Shown in pieces: positions 51,214 to 62,408 of a stretch of 64,000 bases of DNA. Below the pieces are notes generated by a model. That model made no database searches. It was given only the letters and a program-made list of their open reading frames with translations, and was not told the origin of the DNA. Made by a program: the position numbers and the translations under genes. Location of the stretch: positions 213,321 through 277,320 of the forward strand of contig MU006228.1 of the NCBI GenBank assembly GCA_010093685.1, written 5' to 3'. Source of the DNA: Ophiobolus disseminans. Lineage: Eukaryota > Ascomycota > Dothideomycetes > Pleosporales > Phaeosphaeriaceae. Each line of letters begins with the position of its first letter. Within the stretch, counting starts at the first letter, position 1.

Positions 51214-53571
51214 TTAAGAAATGATAGCAACGCCGAACGTGGAGATGATCCAGATCAGTGTAAGAGCCCCCAGATTGGGCGGGCAATACCTTGACACTGT
51301 TAGCAATTTTTTTTCTTCTGACTTTATAAGGTGTACGTACTCCTCGGTACTCAGGCTCATGAATCCAGCCAAAAAGAAGCACTGTGCAATCCAAAGAAGG
51401 ATCATGCTTATGACCATGATCAGATACAGCCTTACCAACCCCTTGATGATGAACCGATTGTCCGTACTCTTGACAGGGAGGGTACCGTAGGTGGTGTAAG
51501 CTTGCTCTTCACGCTTCAACAAGAGTTCTTCTTCGAGATCCCAGCTCTTGTTGATCCAGTATAATACGAGCCTGTCTTCTAGACATAGCCAACGCTCGTT
51601 GAATGGTGTTACTAGCCCTTCTACTATATTTTGTGTCATATGATTGGCCTGTGACTTTGGCCCAGGGTACCCGGCCGACGTAGTTATAGGTCTCGAGCAG
51701 AGGAGAAGGACTAATGTTACAACCATGACAATGATCCACAGAAGTGCTCCAGTGTACATGAACTGTGCTGATAGAGAGGTCTCGAGTCTCGCCATGCCCC
51801 GGCCATAGAAGTTGTGTTCTCGACCGTAACTAATAGTTGCGAGTATGTGGAATGCTGACAGTGTTTGGAGGATGGTTTCGGCAAACAGGCAAGATGCGAT
51901 TGTGGAGAAACCCGTCGCTTTGAAAGACTGAACAGCAACGAGCAAGACTACTACCCAAGATGGGCGTGGGATGGAGCACCACAGAAGCATCAGCCGAATG
52001 GTGGGTACATCCTCGTAGCCAGGGGTTGATCGAACGAGCGCCGCATTCATCCAGTTCGCAAAGAGATAAAGAGTGGTGATTGCAAGCCCCTTGGAGAGCC
52101 AAGACGTGGGGTACAGAAGGCGTACGTGGTTGCGTGTGGAGAGACGCATGCCGGTCTGTGGGATGAAGAATATCACCAGAAGAGCAGATACGCTGATCAG
52201 AGCAAGACTAGCAAGCTTCGAATCGGTGGAAGCGCATGCTTTCGCGGATGCCACAAGCTTAGGATCCCTGACGGGAATGGCGTCCAAGTCTTTGAGTGAT
52301 TTAACTCTCCAACTCCATGGAATCATGTCGAGGGTAGTGAGGTCGGCTAACTGACGCCAGTGCTTTGGTAGGCCATGCCATCCCTCTACACCGCCACAGA
52401 GGTCGTTGAGCCAATTTACATAACCAATTCGGGTTTCAAAAACCTGACACGATCCTTGACATGTCTTGTAAGTGATATCACGGCAAAAGCAAGCCCTGTC
52501 TACTGCACGCTTGATGGTGCAGTAGCCATCGGAGTCAAGCTCGCAAGCATTTGTGGTGCATCGATCAGGAAGCCTGAGGACCTTCTTTGGCATGTCATCG
52601 ACGCATGTAGGCCAGCGCCAGTCTTCAGTGGGGATGTAATCAAAAGCTGTGGTTTGGAGACCATCTGTCCAGTTGCGCGGTAAGGAGGTATTTCCACAAG
52701 TAGCAATCATCCACAGCCGCTCTCTCGTCATGGCTAGTCCTGGATTTGGACAGGGTTCTGCTGTGGGATCTATGCTGAAGGCCTTGCAAAAGCAATGTTT
52801 GTCGAAGTAGTCCCCGTGTGCAATGATGTGCTGGGTGAGGTCGAAGCCAACCGTTTCGTAGTCCAAAGCAATGAGTGATTGGAGGGCTTCGCTGTATTCC
52901 CACGGCCGAGCGGCATTCCCGGTATGCTGGGTGTCGGCTGTAAAGCCGCAAGACGCCATGGCATGCTGGAATGATTCCGACGATTCGGCAGAAGATGAGT
53001 CGGTCAGGCATGTTGGCGCCTTGCTAGTCACATCGACAGCAGCGTATCCTTGGGACAAGGAGGCCGGAGACAGGCTTTGTAGCTCAACCGTGTCGCCGAC
53101 GTCAACGAGCCATGTCCGGCCAGCGATTGTGTGTATCCACTGAAACAGTTGAGCCTTGGCCAGCACTGATTTGTCGCAGTACGGTAGATACTCCTTGACG
53201 ACATCAGGAGAGAAGCTGGTGCTAAGACAGCTAAGTTGGATGAGCCATTGGTGGTGCGTACAGATGAAGCCGAAGTGTCGAGTGCATTGTCTCCAGACGC
53301 ACTGGGTCATTACGCTGAGCCAGAGTGTGGTATCTTGCTGGGCGATGCATTGTGGCATAGGGGCCAGGTTTTCCGGGTTCACCCAGTCATTGCGGTTGAC
53401 TAGAGGGCTCAAGGTGCGGTCCGCTGCGCCAGGTTTGAGCGCGGCGGGACGAAGCGCTTCTGGGGTTCATTAGCGCAGATACGAGGGGAGCATGCATGAA
53501 GGAGTACCTTGGGCAAATACACTGCAAGTGCTCAGTATGAGCAGTACTGAGGAGGCAATGAGCATCTTCAT
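51214..53571 (-). CDS. Large Cys-rich ectodomain plus multi-pass membrane protein
   Basis: Two exons (53571-53508 and 53459-51214) around a 48-nt intron give 769 residues. MKMLIASSVLLILSTCSVFA is a signal peptide. Residues about 25-430 form an extracellular part with many cysteines: ECTRHFGF-type pairs near 60, KHCFCKAFSIDPTAEPCPNP, CTTNACELDSDGYC, RACFCRDITYKTCQGSC and WLNDLCGGVEGWHGLP. About seven hydrophobic segments follow, including LASLALISVSALLVIFFIP, LAITTLYLFANWMNAALV, WVVVLLVAVQSF, LQTLSAFHILATISYG, ALLWIIVMVVTLVLLLC, LYLIMVISMILLWIAQCFFL and LIWIISTFGVAII at the extreme end. The topology is receptor-like, but the sequence is not the rhodopsin/PTH11 type and no LDD motif is visible. 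Family and ligand unknown. Confidence 0.75.
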
Positions 53572-54475
53572 CTTGCTTGCGACGTCGCAATGCGTGTCGA
53601 GGTGCGATGGAGGATGTTTGCTGCTATCTACTGATCAAGGCCCAGTGCTCGTCAGGCGCGGGGTGGGGCGGAGCACGTGTCGGTTAGCGCCGTCCGACAC
53701 GTAGTCACCAATCAGGGCGTGGTTCCACCAGCACCGGTGAAGGCGTTGGCTTTCGATGTTGCGACCTTTGCTCGGTCTAGGTCTAATCTGTTACAGCTGC
53801 CAAGACTAAGAGTATTTGATGCAGAACAAAGGTCATGATTTATCTTATTGGACTTCACATGGCTTACGCTTGCCGTAGCTATGGGGCGTGGAGGCCGATT
53901 TGACACAATAGGCGCACCAGTACCACGTCCCTAGGCAAAAAAAGTACTCCAAACACTCGAGGGCATGGCATGGGCTTCGAGTGCACCATGGTGGAGCGCG
54001 GTGTTATCTGGGCTGAAGGTAAGATCGGTTTAGGCACGAGATGCAGTCGCGATATATGCAGTTCCTGAGTACGGCGGCTGTGCTGAGGGAGCGAAGTCGA
54101 AGATGTAAGCATGGTGTTGATGCCACCAATGCATGGTTGGTGGCTGGGCGTGGCGTGGCGTCGATGGTCGATGTGTGCCTGGGCCGCGGCTCTGGAAGTG
54201 ACGTACGCGACAATGACATTGATGCTGTGCTTCACACCTGCCTGACGCCGCATCATCTCTCCCACACCCACACCCGCTCCGCGTCAACGTTCGGTGCGCG
54301 TATCTATTTGCGATTAGCTGTGCTGTGCTGTAACTGTAGCCGTAGTGTACATAGCCTCCGACTGTCTGCTCCTCGTTAATCGCCACTCCCACCCCTGCCC
54401 GTCGCGCAGCCAGCTTCGAGCTTCGAGCTTCGAGCTCCATCGCGAGCTACAACCGCGCACCCCTTCATCGCCACC
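53572..54475. other. Divergent promoter: membrane protein and NCR1
   Basis: 904 bp shared by two genes transcribed apart. GC-rich toward the NCR1 side, with a short 7-bp repeat in the leader. No supported coding frame. Confidence 0.6.
54414..54434 (+). repeat. 7-bp tandem repeat in the NCR1 leader
   Basis: Three exact copies of CTTCGAG, followed by a partial CTCC, ending about 40 bp before the ATG. Probably within the 5' untranslated leader. Confidence 0.7.
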
Positions 54476-57400
54476 ATGGTGCAGTCCCCCTGCGCATGGA
54501 CGGCGGCGGGCCTGCTGTTGCTGCTGGCTGGCCCAGCGCTCGCAGGCCCAAACCTCACGGCTATACACGAGAAGGGCAGGTGCGCCATCCGTGGGCAATG
54601 TGGCAAGCAGGGCTTCTTCGGCTCGCAGCTGCCGTGCCCCGACAACGGCCTGGCAGAGACGCCCGACGACGACGTGCGCAAGAAGCTGGTCGACATCTGC
54701 GGCGACCAGTGGAAGGACACGGATGTGTGCTGCGAAGAGGCCCAGCTCGACGCGCTCAAGACAAACCTCGACCGCGCCACGCCCATCATCAACGCCTGCC
54801 CGGCCTGCAAGGAGAACTTCTACAATCTCTTCTGTACCTTCACGTGCTCCCCCGACCAGTCGCTCTTTATCAACGTCACCGCCACCGAGCCCAAGGGCGA
54901 AAAGTACCTGGTCACGGAGCTGGACAACCTCGTCTCCAACGACTATGGCGCCACCTTCTACGACAGCTGCAAGGACGTCAAGTTCGGCGCCACCAACGGC
55001 AAGGCCATGGACTTCATCGGCGGCGGCGCCCAGAACTACACCCTCTTCCTCAAGTTCCTTGGCGATAAGAAGTTCCTGGGCTCGCCCTTCCAGATCAACT
55101 TCCCGCGGCCCGACGCCGACCGCTTCCCCGAGATGGATCCCATGAACAAGCACGCCTATCCATGCAACACCACCGACGAAAAGTACCGCTGCGCCTGCCT
55201 CGACTGCGGAGGCTCCTGCGTCGAGCTGGCCGAGGTCAGCGAGGCCCAGCAGTGCCACGTCGGGCTGCTGCCCTGCCTGTCCTTCGCCGTCATCATCGTC
55301 TACTCCGTCTTCCTCGCCATGCTGTGTGCCGTAGTCGCCGGCCACGTCGCCTACCAGAACCACGCGCGCCACAAGAACGAGCGCATGCGCCTGCTGCAGG
55401 ACCTCGAGCCGAGCGACGACGAGGACGAGGGCGACATTGTCCACAACATCGGCATGCTCGACCGCCCCACCAAGCACTACTTCATCAACACCTGGTGCGA
55501 CCGCATGTTCAGCCGCCTCGGCTATGTGTGCGCCCGCTTTCCCGCCATCACAATCTTCACCAGCGTCCTGGTCGTCGTCCTAATGAGCTTGGGATGGATG
55601 AGGTTCGAGGTCGAGACTGACCCCGTGCGCTTGTGGGTCGCCCCAGACTCGGCCGCTGCGCAAGAGAAGGTCTTCTTCGACGACAACTTTGGCCCCTTCT
55701 TCCGCGCCGAGCAGGCCTTCCTAGTCAACGACACAGCACACGGCACTGGCCCTGTGCTCAGCTACGAGACGCTCGACTGGTGGTTCGGTGTCGAAAGCCA
55801 GATCCAGCGCCTCAAGTCGTACGAGGGCGGCGTTACCCTTGACCAGGTCTGCTTCAAGCCTATCGGAGATGCTTGCGTTGTGCAATCCATCACTGGCTAC
55901 TTCCAGGGCGACTTTGCCAACGTCTCGCCCAACACCTGGCAAGACGACCTCATGGCATGCATCGACAACCCCACCCAATGCTTACCAACCTTCCAGCAGC
56001 CGCTCGATCCCCATCTGCTTTTCGGGGGCGTCAACCAGAACGTGTTGGATGCCAAAGCTCTCGTCGTCACATGGGTCGTCCAGAACTATCCCGAAGGCAC
56101 TCCCGAGGAACAACGCGCCATGAACTTCGAGGAAGAACTGAAAAACTACCTCAAGCTCGTAGCCGAGGATGCAAGGAACAGAGGACTCCGACTAAGCTTC
56201 AACACCGAAGTCAGCCTGCAACAAGAACTGAACAAGAACACAAACACCGACGCCAAGATCGTTGTCGTGAGCTACATCATCATGTTCTTGTACGCATCGC
56301 TGGCTCTGGGCTCCACCACGCTCACGGTCAGATCCGTTCTGCGCAACCCAGCAAATGCCCTCGTGCAGTCCAAGTTCATGCTAGGCATCGTCGGCATCAT
56401 CATTGTCCTCATGTCCGTCTCAGCCTCAGTGGGACTCTTCTCCGCCGCTGGCATCAAGGTCACTCTTATCATCGCCGAGGTCATTCCTTTCCTTGTCCTG
56501 GCTGTCGGCGTTGACAACATCTTCTTGATTGTACACGAGTTTGAAAGAGTCAACATCAGCCACCCTGAAGGTACTATTCCAGAGCGTGTATCACGCGCGT
56601 TGGGACGCATGGGTCCATCAATTTTGCTTTCTGCCCTGATAGAGACAACCGCATTCGCACTTGGATGTGCAGTGGGCATGCCTGCTGTGCGCAACTTTGC
56701 TGCATACGCCGCGGGAGCTGTCTTCATCAACGCCATCCTGCAGGTCACCATGTTCATCGCCGTGCTTGCACTGAACCAGCAGCGCGTGGAGAACAATCGT
56801 GCCGATTGCTTCCCCTTCAAAACCGTGACCAAAGCCGATCCAGGATATCCTGGCGCACTAGGCCATGGCGCTGGCGAAGAGGGCGCTCTTCAGCGTTTCA
56901 TCAGGAAGACTTACGCTCCAGCACTCCTCGGCAAGAAGACCAAGGTTGGCATCATTGCTGTCTTCTTCGGTATCTTCACGCTTGGTGTTGCCCTATTCCC
57001 TGCAGTTGAACTCGGACTCGATCAACGTATTGCCATCCCAAGCGACTCATACCTCATTCCGTTCTTCAACGATCTTTACGACTACCTGGACGTTGGCCCA
57101 CCAGTCTATTTCGTCACAAAGGAGCTCAACGTCACCGAGAGGGCGCCACAAAAAGAGCTCTGTGGTCGCTTCTCTACTTGCCACCAGGGCAGCTTGGCAA
57201 ACATAATCGAAGCTGAGCGAAAGCGTCCGGAGGTTTCGTTCCTCTCTGCTTCGGCTGCCAACTGGCTAGACGACTTCTTGTTGTGGCTCAACCCAGAGAA
57301 CGCAAAGTGCTGTGTCGATGCAAAGGGAAGGCCTTGCTTCGAAGATCGACAGCCGGCGTGGAACATGACTCTCTCCGGCATGCCTGAGGGTGAAGAGTTT

Positions 57401-58445
57401 ATCCATTACCTTGAGAAGTGGATCGAGGCTCCTACTACCGAGGATTGTCCCATTGGTGGAAAGGCAGCGTATTCGGATGCCCTGGTCATTGATTCCAAGC
57501 ATCGCACTATTCCCGCTTCGCATTTCCGCACCTCCCACACACCCCTTCGCTCGCAAGAAGACTTTATTGCTGCGTATACTTCTGCACGCCGCATCGCGCG
57601 CGAGATCTCACAGGATGTTGAGACCGAAGTGTTCGCTTACTCAAAGTTCTACATCTTCTTCGACCAGTATGTGAGCATCGTACGTCTGGCAGGCGCACTG
57701 ATCGGCTCTGCCCTTGCTGCCGTCCTGGTCATCACTACTATCCTTCTCGGCTCTCTCGTTACGGCATTTATTGTGACACTCGTTGTTGGCATGACTGTTT
57801 CTGCTATCATCGGATCGATGGCAGTCATGGGTGTGTCATTAAACGCCGTCTCGCTCGTCAACCTCATCATCTGTGTCGGCATCAGTGTCGAGTTCACGGC
57901 TCACATCGCGAGAGCATTTACTTTCCCCAGCCGCGCCACAATGGAGAAGGCGCCTAGGCATCGTTTCCGAGACCGCGACGCTCGGGCTTGGACTGCCATG
58001 GTTAATGTTGCCAGCAGTGTCATCAGCGGAATTACGATTACGAAGGTTTTGGGTGTAGCAACGCTAGCATTCACCAGGAGCAAGGTAAGATTCTCCTTTT
58101 CCACTATTTACAAGTTCGAAACAAGCCTCGAGTTACAAGCGTGTTGAGGCTGTATGCCTATTCACCGTTTTGTCCCTTCTGATCGTCGTCCCTAAAACAC
58201 TCCGCATCCATCTAGCCCTAACTAAAACGTCCCAGATCTTCGAAATATACTACTTCCGCGTTTGGGTCGCACTAGTCCTATGGGCATCTACCCATGCACT
58301 TATTCTACTGCCGGTGCTGCTCTCGCTCTTCGGTGGCAGGGGCTACGTCGACCCTGAGAGTGAGGGTGGCCTCGAGCAGGACCTCAGGAGCCGACAATAC
58401 CCTGCTCTTCTCGGAGACGAAGATGAGTACGATAGCGACGACTAG
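54476..58445 (+). CDS. NCR1: NPC1-type sterol transporter (Ncr1)
   Basis: Two exons (54476-58084 and 58236-58445; a 151-nt intron) give 1272 residues. MVQSPCAWTAAGLLLLLAGP is a signal peptide. The N-terminal sterol-binding domain has the usual Cys pattern: CAIRGQCGKQGFFGSQLPC, DVCCEEAQLDAL, NACPACKENFYNLFCTFTCS and CACLDCGGSC. A transmembrane helix follows near 265-290. The sterol-sensing domain spans about 596-770 (IVVVSYIIMFLYASLALG, EVIPFLVLAVGVDNIFLIVH), and a second RND-type helix bundle closes the protein. The end has ISGITITKVLGVATLAFTRS joined by splicing to IFEIYYFRVWVALVLW. Located in the vacuole membrane in yeast, it moves sterol from NPC2-like carriers into the membrane. The acidic tail (DEDEYDSDD) is typical of fungi. 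Confidence 0.95.
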
Positions 58446-58977
58446 ATACTCCCTCTACGCGTAGCGTACGCCGCACTCTCTAACGCTGAACCAAGTTGTG
58501 GGTCTGGCTTGATCGTAGTCCAGTGTTGACTCGATAAAATTCCCTTGAGGCTAACCAGGATTCTGTTACGCAAGAAAGTCCAGTAGGTGCCGAGATTTGA
58601 AGGGCATCCAGGCCGGGGCCCGAGTGCGTGGCGCCTCTTGAGCCTCACCATCAGGACGCCAGGTATGACGACCCCAAAGAGGAGGGAATGCGCGACACTA
58701 TCCATGAGGATATAGTTTTGGAAGCTATCAGAGGCGAAGGCGAGCGCGTGCATGGGTGCGAGTGATTTACTATGCATGATAGCCGTTGGACTCGGTGTTG
58801 GAGCATCATCAGAATCAGAGGTTACATATCCATTCAGGACGTGCTTAACGTCGTTAGTCATCTAATCGTGATTCCATGCTCGAGTCGTATTATCAATTCT
58901 AAAATTGCTATCTATCTGGAACCACCTCTCCATCCATTTCCCACTCATGTATCACCTGATCTGCCCTCACACCACTA
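58446..58977. other. Intergenic, 3' flanks of convergent genes
   Basis: 532 bp between NCR1 and the next gene, which converge. No supported gene. Confidence 0.55.
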
Positions 58978-59129
58978 TCACACGTCCATTCCTTCCCACT
59001 CATCATCCACTACATCAACACTCTCCTGCCAGGGCATCCATGCTGGATGACACGGGTGCGCCAGCGGACTAAACACAACCGGCATTCCCCTTTCCACCAT
59101 CGCCATCACATGCTGCGCCATGAACATGC

Positions 59130-59681
59130 TCAAATCCTCCAACTCGTTCGAATCAAATGGAAAGGTGCGTGCGAGAGTGCCTGGGGTGCTGTTGCTGCCC
59201 GTAGAGCGGACAAGTACCAAGTCTTCAGCTCTTCAAGGGACCCGGGTGGGCAGGACGATACGGGAGGGAGGAACTGAGGGGCTGGCTTCATGGGCTGCAG
59301 AGGTATGTGGGATGGTCGCGAGGGCGGTAAGGGAGGAGAGTGGCTGGTTGGGGATGCGGGTGGCGTGAGAGGTGCTGCCGGGCCACTGTTAATTTGCAGC
59401 GAGGTATGTAGCATATTTGCGAGTTCGCTGTCTTGGAGCATATCGAGGTGCTGCACCATAGCGTCTTGGATTGTCTCATCTCCCAATTCCGTCGCATTGA
59501 ACGTCTGGTCCGCGGCGCCGGTGAGCTGGTAGTCTTGCACGCCGGCTAGGATGAGCAGTTGCTCTTCCAGTGTCGTGCCGGGAGGGAAGTATGTCCATTG
59601 GCCAGAGGGGACGAGAGAGGTGGAGGCCAAGTGTGCGGTGAGTTGGTCCATGTCGGGTGTGGGTGCGCCTTGGTCAGACAT
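59130..59681 (-). CDS. Hypothetical protein, Pro/Ser-rich, uncertain C-terminus
   Basis: 183 residues from MSDQGAPTPDMDQLTAHLAS; the frame is open upstream to about 60047 with another ATG at 59975. WTYFPPGTTLEEQLLILAGV, DETIQDAMVQHLDMLQDSEL and PLTPPASPTSHSPPLPPSRP give a helical N-terminal part and a proline-rich centre. Near 59220 the reading enters a region where a second frame (59220-58978) is also open and looks more protein-like: RTFPFDSNELEDLSMFMAQH and MVERGMPVVFSPLAHPCHPA. A weak splice pair (GTCCCT...GGCAG, 47 nt) could join the two frames, which would make the true end 58978. No family recognised. Confidence 0.45.
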   Translation of the reverse strand: MSDQGAPTPDMDQLTAHLASTSLVPSGQWTYFPPGTTLEEQLLILAGVQDYQLTGAADQTFNATELGDETIQDAMVQHLDMLQDSELANMLHTSLQINSGPAAPLTPPASPTSHSPPLPPSRPSHIPLQPMKPAPQFLPPVSSCPPGSLEELKTWYLSALRAATAPQALSHAPFHLIRTSWRI

Positions 59682-60643
59682 GATGGAGGGGTCGGGGTTG
59701 AGATTGTGGTGTGGAGTTGGGTGATTCGCAAGTCGCGGTTGTGATAATGAAGAAATGGCAATAGACGATTTGTATGCCTGAGGGCGCGGGGATTTTAGTT
59801 GATACGTAGAGTTGTAGGTAGATGAAGCATTGTGAGGGCACTTGTCGTAAGGGTCGTGAAAGTTTGACTGGTGGGGTGTCGGGTGCGTTGGGGTGGCAAC
59901 GTGACCATCGTTGTGATGCTGTACGGGATGACTATAATCATTATGATGCTTTTCACCTGAGACCCTTGTGGTCATTTTGCCAAGTTTTGACACAATGAAA
60001 TCTGAGTGTGTGTTGATATTATATGAGACATCACACCTGGGCAGCAAGTGATGGAATCATCGATCTGTACAGATGGATTGGGTGTGTACGCAGGCAGTAC
60101 TCGACGCGCATGCGTACTCACTATGATCGTGTAACGGATGGACATGCGGTCTTAGACCCAGTCGTAGTCCTACCTGATATGTAGCCGCGTCTCGTGGTAT
60201 AGTCATGCCATACTTCATCCTTCTCGCTTCTATAACATCTAAGGTCGCTGAGACACAACGTGAGATGAATCAAAGATGTATCAAGAACACTCATTAGCCG
60301 CTTTACATAATTAATCCTACCATTGCGCATAAGTCTTCGGTACGCGCCATGAGCAAGACGCAAAGATGAACAGCTTCCCAGAAGAACCATGTGCAGATAT
60401 CAGGTCGAGATACAATGTTTCATTTTTGAGATTGATGATTTGAAGTGAAAGACAGCCCGCGGGGCTTTGATGGCCATTGAAGATATGTACAGTGTGGCGA
60501 AAGAGAAAGTATATACTGGAAGAAGTGAAGAAGATGATGCGCGTGTGCTCTAGGTAAGGCCTATATGAGCCCTGTCGCTGAACTTTGGATGTACTGGAAG
60601 AAGTGAAGGCGAACGCGAAAGTAAAAGCGGCAGATACTGATAT
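59682..60643. other. Intergenic, no second gene seen
   Basis: 962 bp. Left part may be an N-terminal extension of the hypothetical protein (ATG at 59975, His/Pro/Thr-rich). The rest holds the GH43 3' flank. No RNA gene or repeat. Confidence 0.5.
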
Positions 60644-61658
60644 CTATACGACAGGCCAGCCACTCGAGAAGTCGATCTTGTTGATACCAAACTTCTTCTG
60701 CCCGTCTCCGTAACCGATGCGAGTGTCCACGTAGTGGTAGTATAGCACGGGTCCAAGGCTGGGGTCGTAAAGGACACCCTGGCCGCCAGGTCCGTAAACC
60801 CAACCGTGCGACTCCAGCACGGTGGTACCTCCACCCTCGGTACACTTCTTTCCGGCTTTGTCTACGAAGCCACTGGTTGCGCTTGTGGACCTGCAGACCT
60901 GGATCTTGTATTCTTGGCCTTTGGCGGGTCTGTTCGCATCGAAACCGCAGCACTTGCCAACAGAGAAGAATAGGTAATGGTAGTTGCCGTTCTTGGCGAT
61001 GAAGGGAGCCTCTTGTGCGTGCTCGCCTTCGGGCTTGAAGGCGATGTTGGTGGCCGCCGTGCCGCTGGTCTTGGCAGGCGGGTTTGCCATGTTCACAACG
61101 AACAGGTCGTTCCAGAAGGAGCCAAACGACATGACAAACTTCGATCCATCCCAGTATAGAGCACTATCAATAGCGTTGTAGTTCTTGCCCGCCTTGGAAG
61201 CAATGCCAGTGGCGCCGAGATCGGTCCATTTGGTGAGGTCTTTGCTAGTTGCGACGCCAATGGCCGAGTCCTGAACGCCGAATGACGATACCGAGTAGTA
61301 GAGGTAGTATGTGTCACCAACTTTGGTCACATCGGGAGCCTGTTGCAGCACATGTCAGCGTGTGGGTAGGCAGTGGTGTATACGCTTAACTCACCCAAAG
61401 GTCATCTTTGCCCTTCAAGTTGATTTTTGAGCCAGCAGGAATTGCGGCACCCTTGTATGTCCACGGTCCAGTGATGCTAGGCGCGCTGTGGATGGCGATC
61501 TTTGCTCCAGTGGAAAATCGGAAGTAGGTGCCATCATCGCGACGAATAAGTGCCGGGTCGTGAGCGTTGTTGCAGACTCCGCTGCATGCCATAGGATCCC
61601 CATACCCATAGACAACCGAAGCTGCCGAAAGTAGAGAGACAACAAAGTTATAGCGCAT
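60644..61658 (-). CDS. GH43 endo-1,5-alpha-L-arabinanase, secreted
   Basis: Two exons (61658-61395 and 61339-60644) around a 55-nt intron give 319 residues. MRYNFVVSLLSAASVVYGYG is a signal peptide. The five-bladed propeller of GH43 shows NNAHDPALIRRDDGTYFRFS with the base Asp34, DLWAPDVTKVGDTYYLYYSV created by the splice, NYNAIDSALYWDGSKFVMSF with the pKa-modulating Asp146, and HAQEAPFIAKNGNYHYLFFS with the acid Glu198. KIQVCRSTSATSGFVDKAG, GWVYGPGGQGVLYD and LYYHYVDTRIGYGDGQKKFG complete the fold. The enzyme cuts alpha-1,5-linked arabinan in pectin side chains. Length is normal for the single-domain fungal type. Assignment is firm to GH43; endo mode inferred from the blocks. Confidence 0.94.
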
Positions 61659-62408
61659 CTTGAACAGGACCTTGTGGATGAGGAAACGATCAACTGCGGT
61701 TGGAGGGAAGGAACATCAAAGGCCAACGCCTACCCATATACTCGCGCTTCCTACGCGTTAGATGAACAGCCTTGATCTCGGAACAATTTCCTTGAGTCGA
61801 TTCAGCGTAGCCAAATGACTTGTTATCCCCGCGTCGATCACGTTTCTTAATGGTGGAATGTCCGACGCATGTTTAGTGAAACGGAACCGGAGAATTATAT
61901 ATGGAGCCACCCCTCTGTACCATGACTACGAAGGCAATCTACGTAGCGGAGAATAACGAGATCATCTGCACCTTGTGACTGACCTATGCCGGTACTTAGA
62001 ACGGAGCATCTTGCATCTCGCCACTACGTTCGCTAGGACTTTAAAGCATCGTGCAGAAGCGCATGCGATGTGGTCTTCTACTGGTGGATTATGCTCAAGA
62101 CCTAGGGGTAGCCCAGACAATGATAGGAGACAAAGATAATCAGATGCGGGGATGTGAAACACGATAACGTACCAACACTAACGCATTGCGTTAGTGCTAC
62201 ACACCTTATTAAGATCTAGCGCATTTAGCAACTACTGTAACGTAAACCACTCGTGAACCCGCCAAAACATGCCAAGCCTACGAACACCTAATATTTCCCT
62301 CAATGCCTACACTTACAAACGCGTTGTCGCTCCAACACGAAGGGAGAGTAGAGCTTGCCCTTCAAGCTTATAAAGCCGGCGAATTGCAAAGCTATCGTGC
62401 TGCTGCTA
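61659..62408. other. Intergenic between arabinanase and transposon relic
   Basis: 750 bp: arabinanase promoter on the left, with TATATA near 61897, and unassigned sequence flanking the transposon on the right, including the inverted repeat at 62176-62196. Confidence 0.55.
62176..62196. repeat. Perfect 10-bp inverted repeat
   Basis: CACTAACGCA, one T, then TGCGTTAGTG. It would fold into a tight hairpin or bind a dimeric factor. It lies 213 bp outside the transposase relic; a matching copy was not seen on the other side. Confidence 0.7.

Noticed and set aside
54314..55477. 387-codon minus-strand open frame
   Set aside because: Antisense to the first third of NCR1; its Val/Gly/Ala-rich content is the mirror of GC-rich codons in the real gene.
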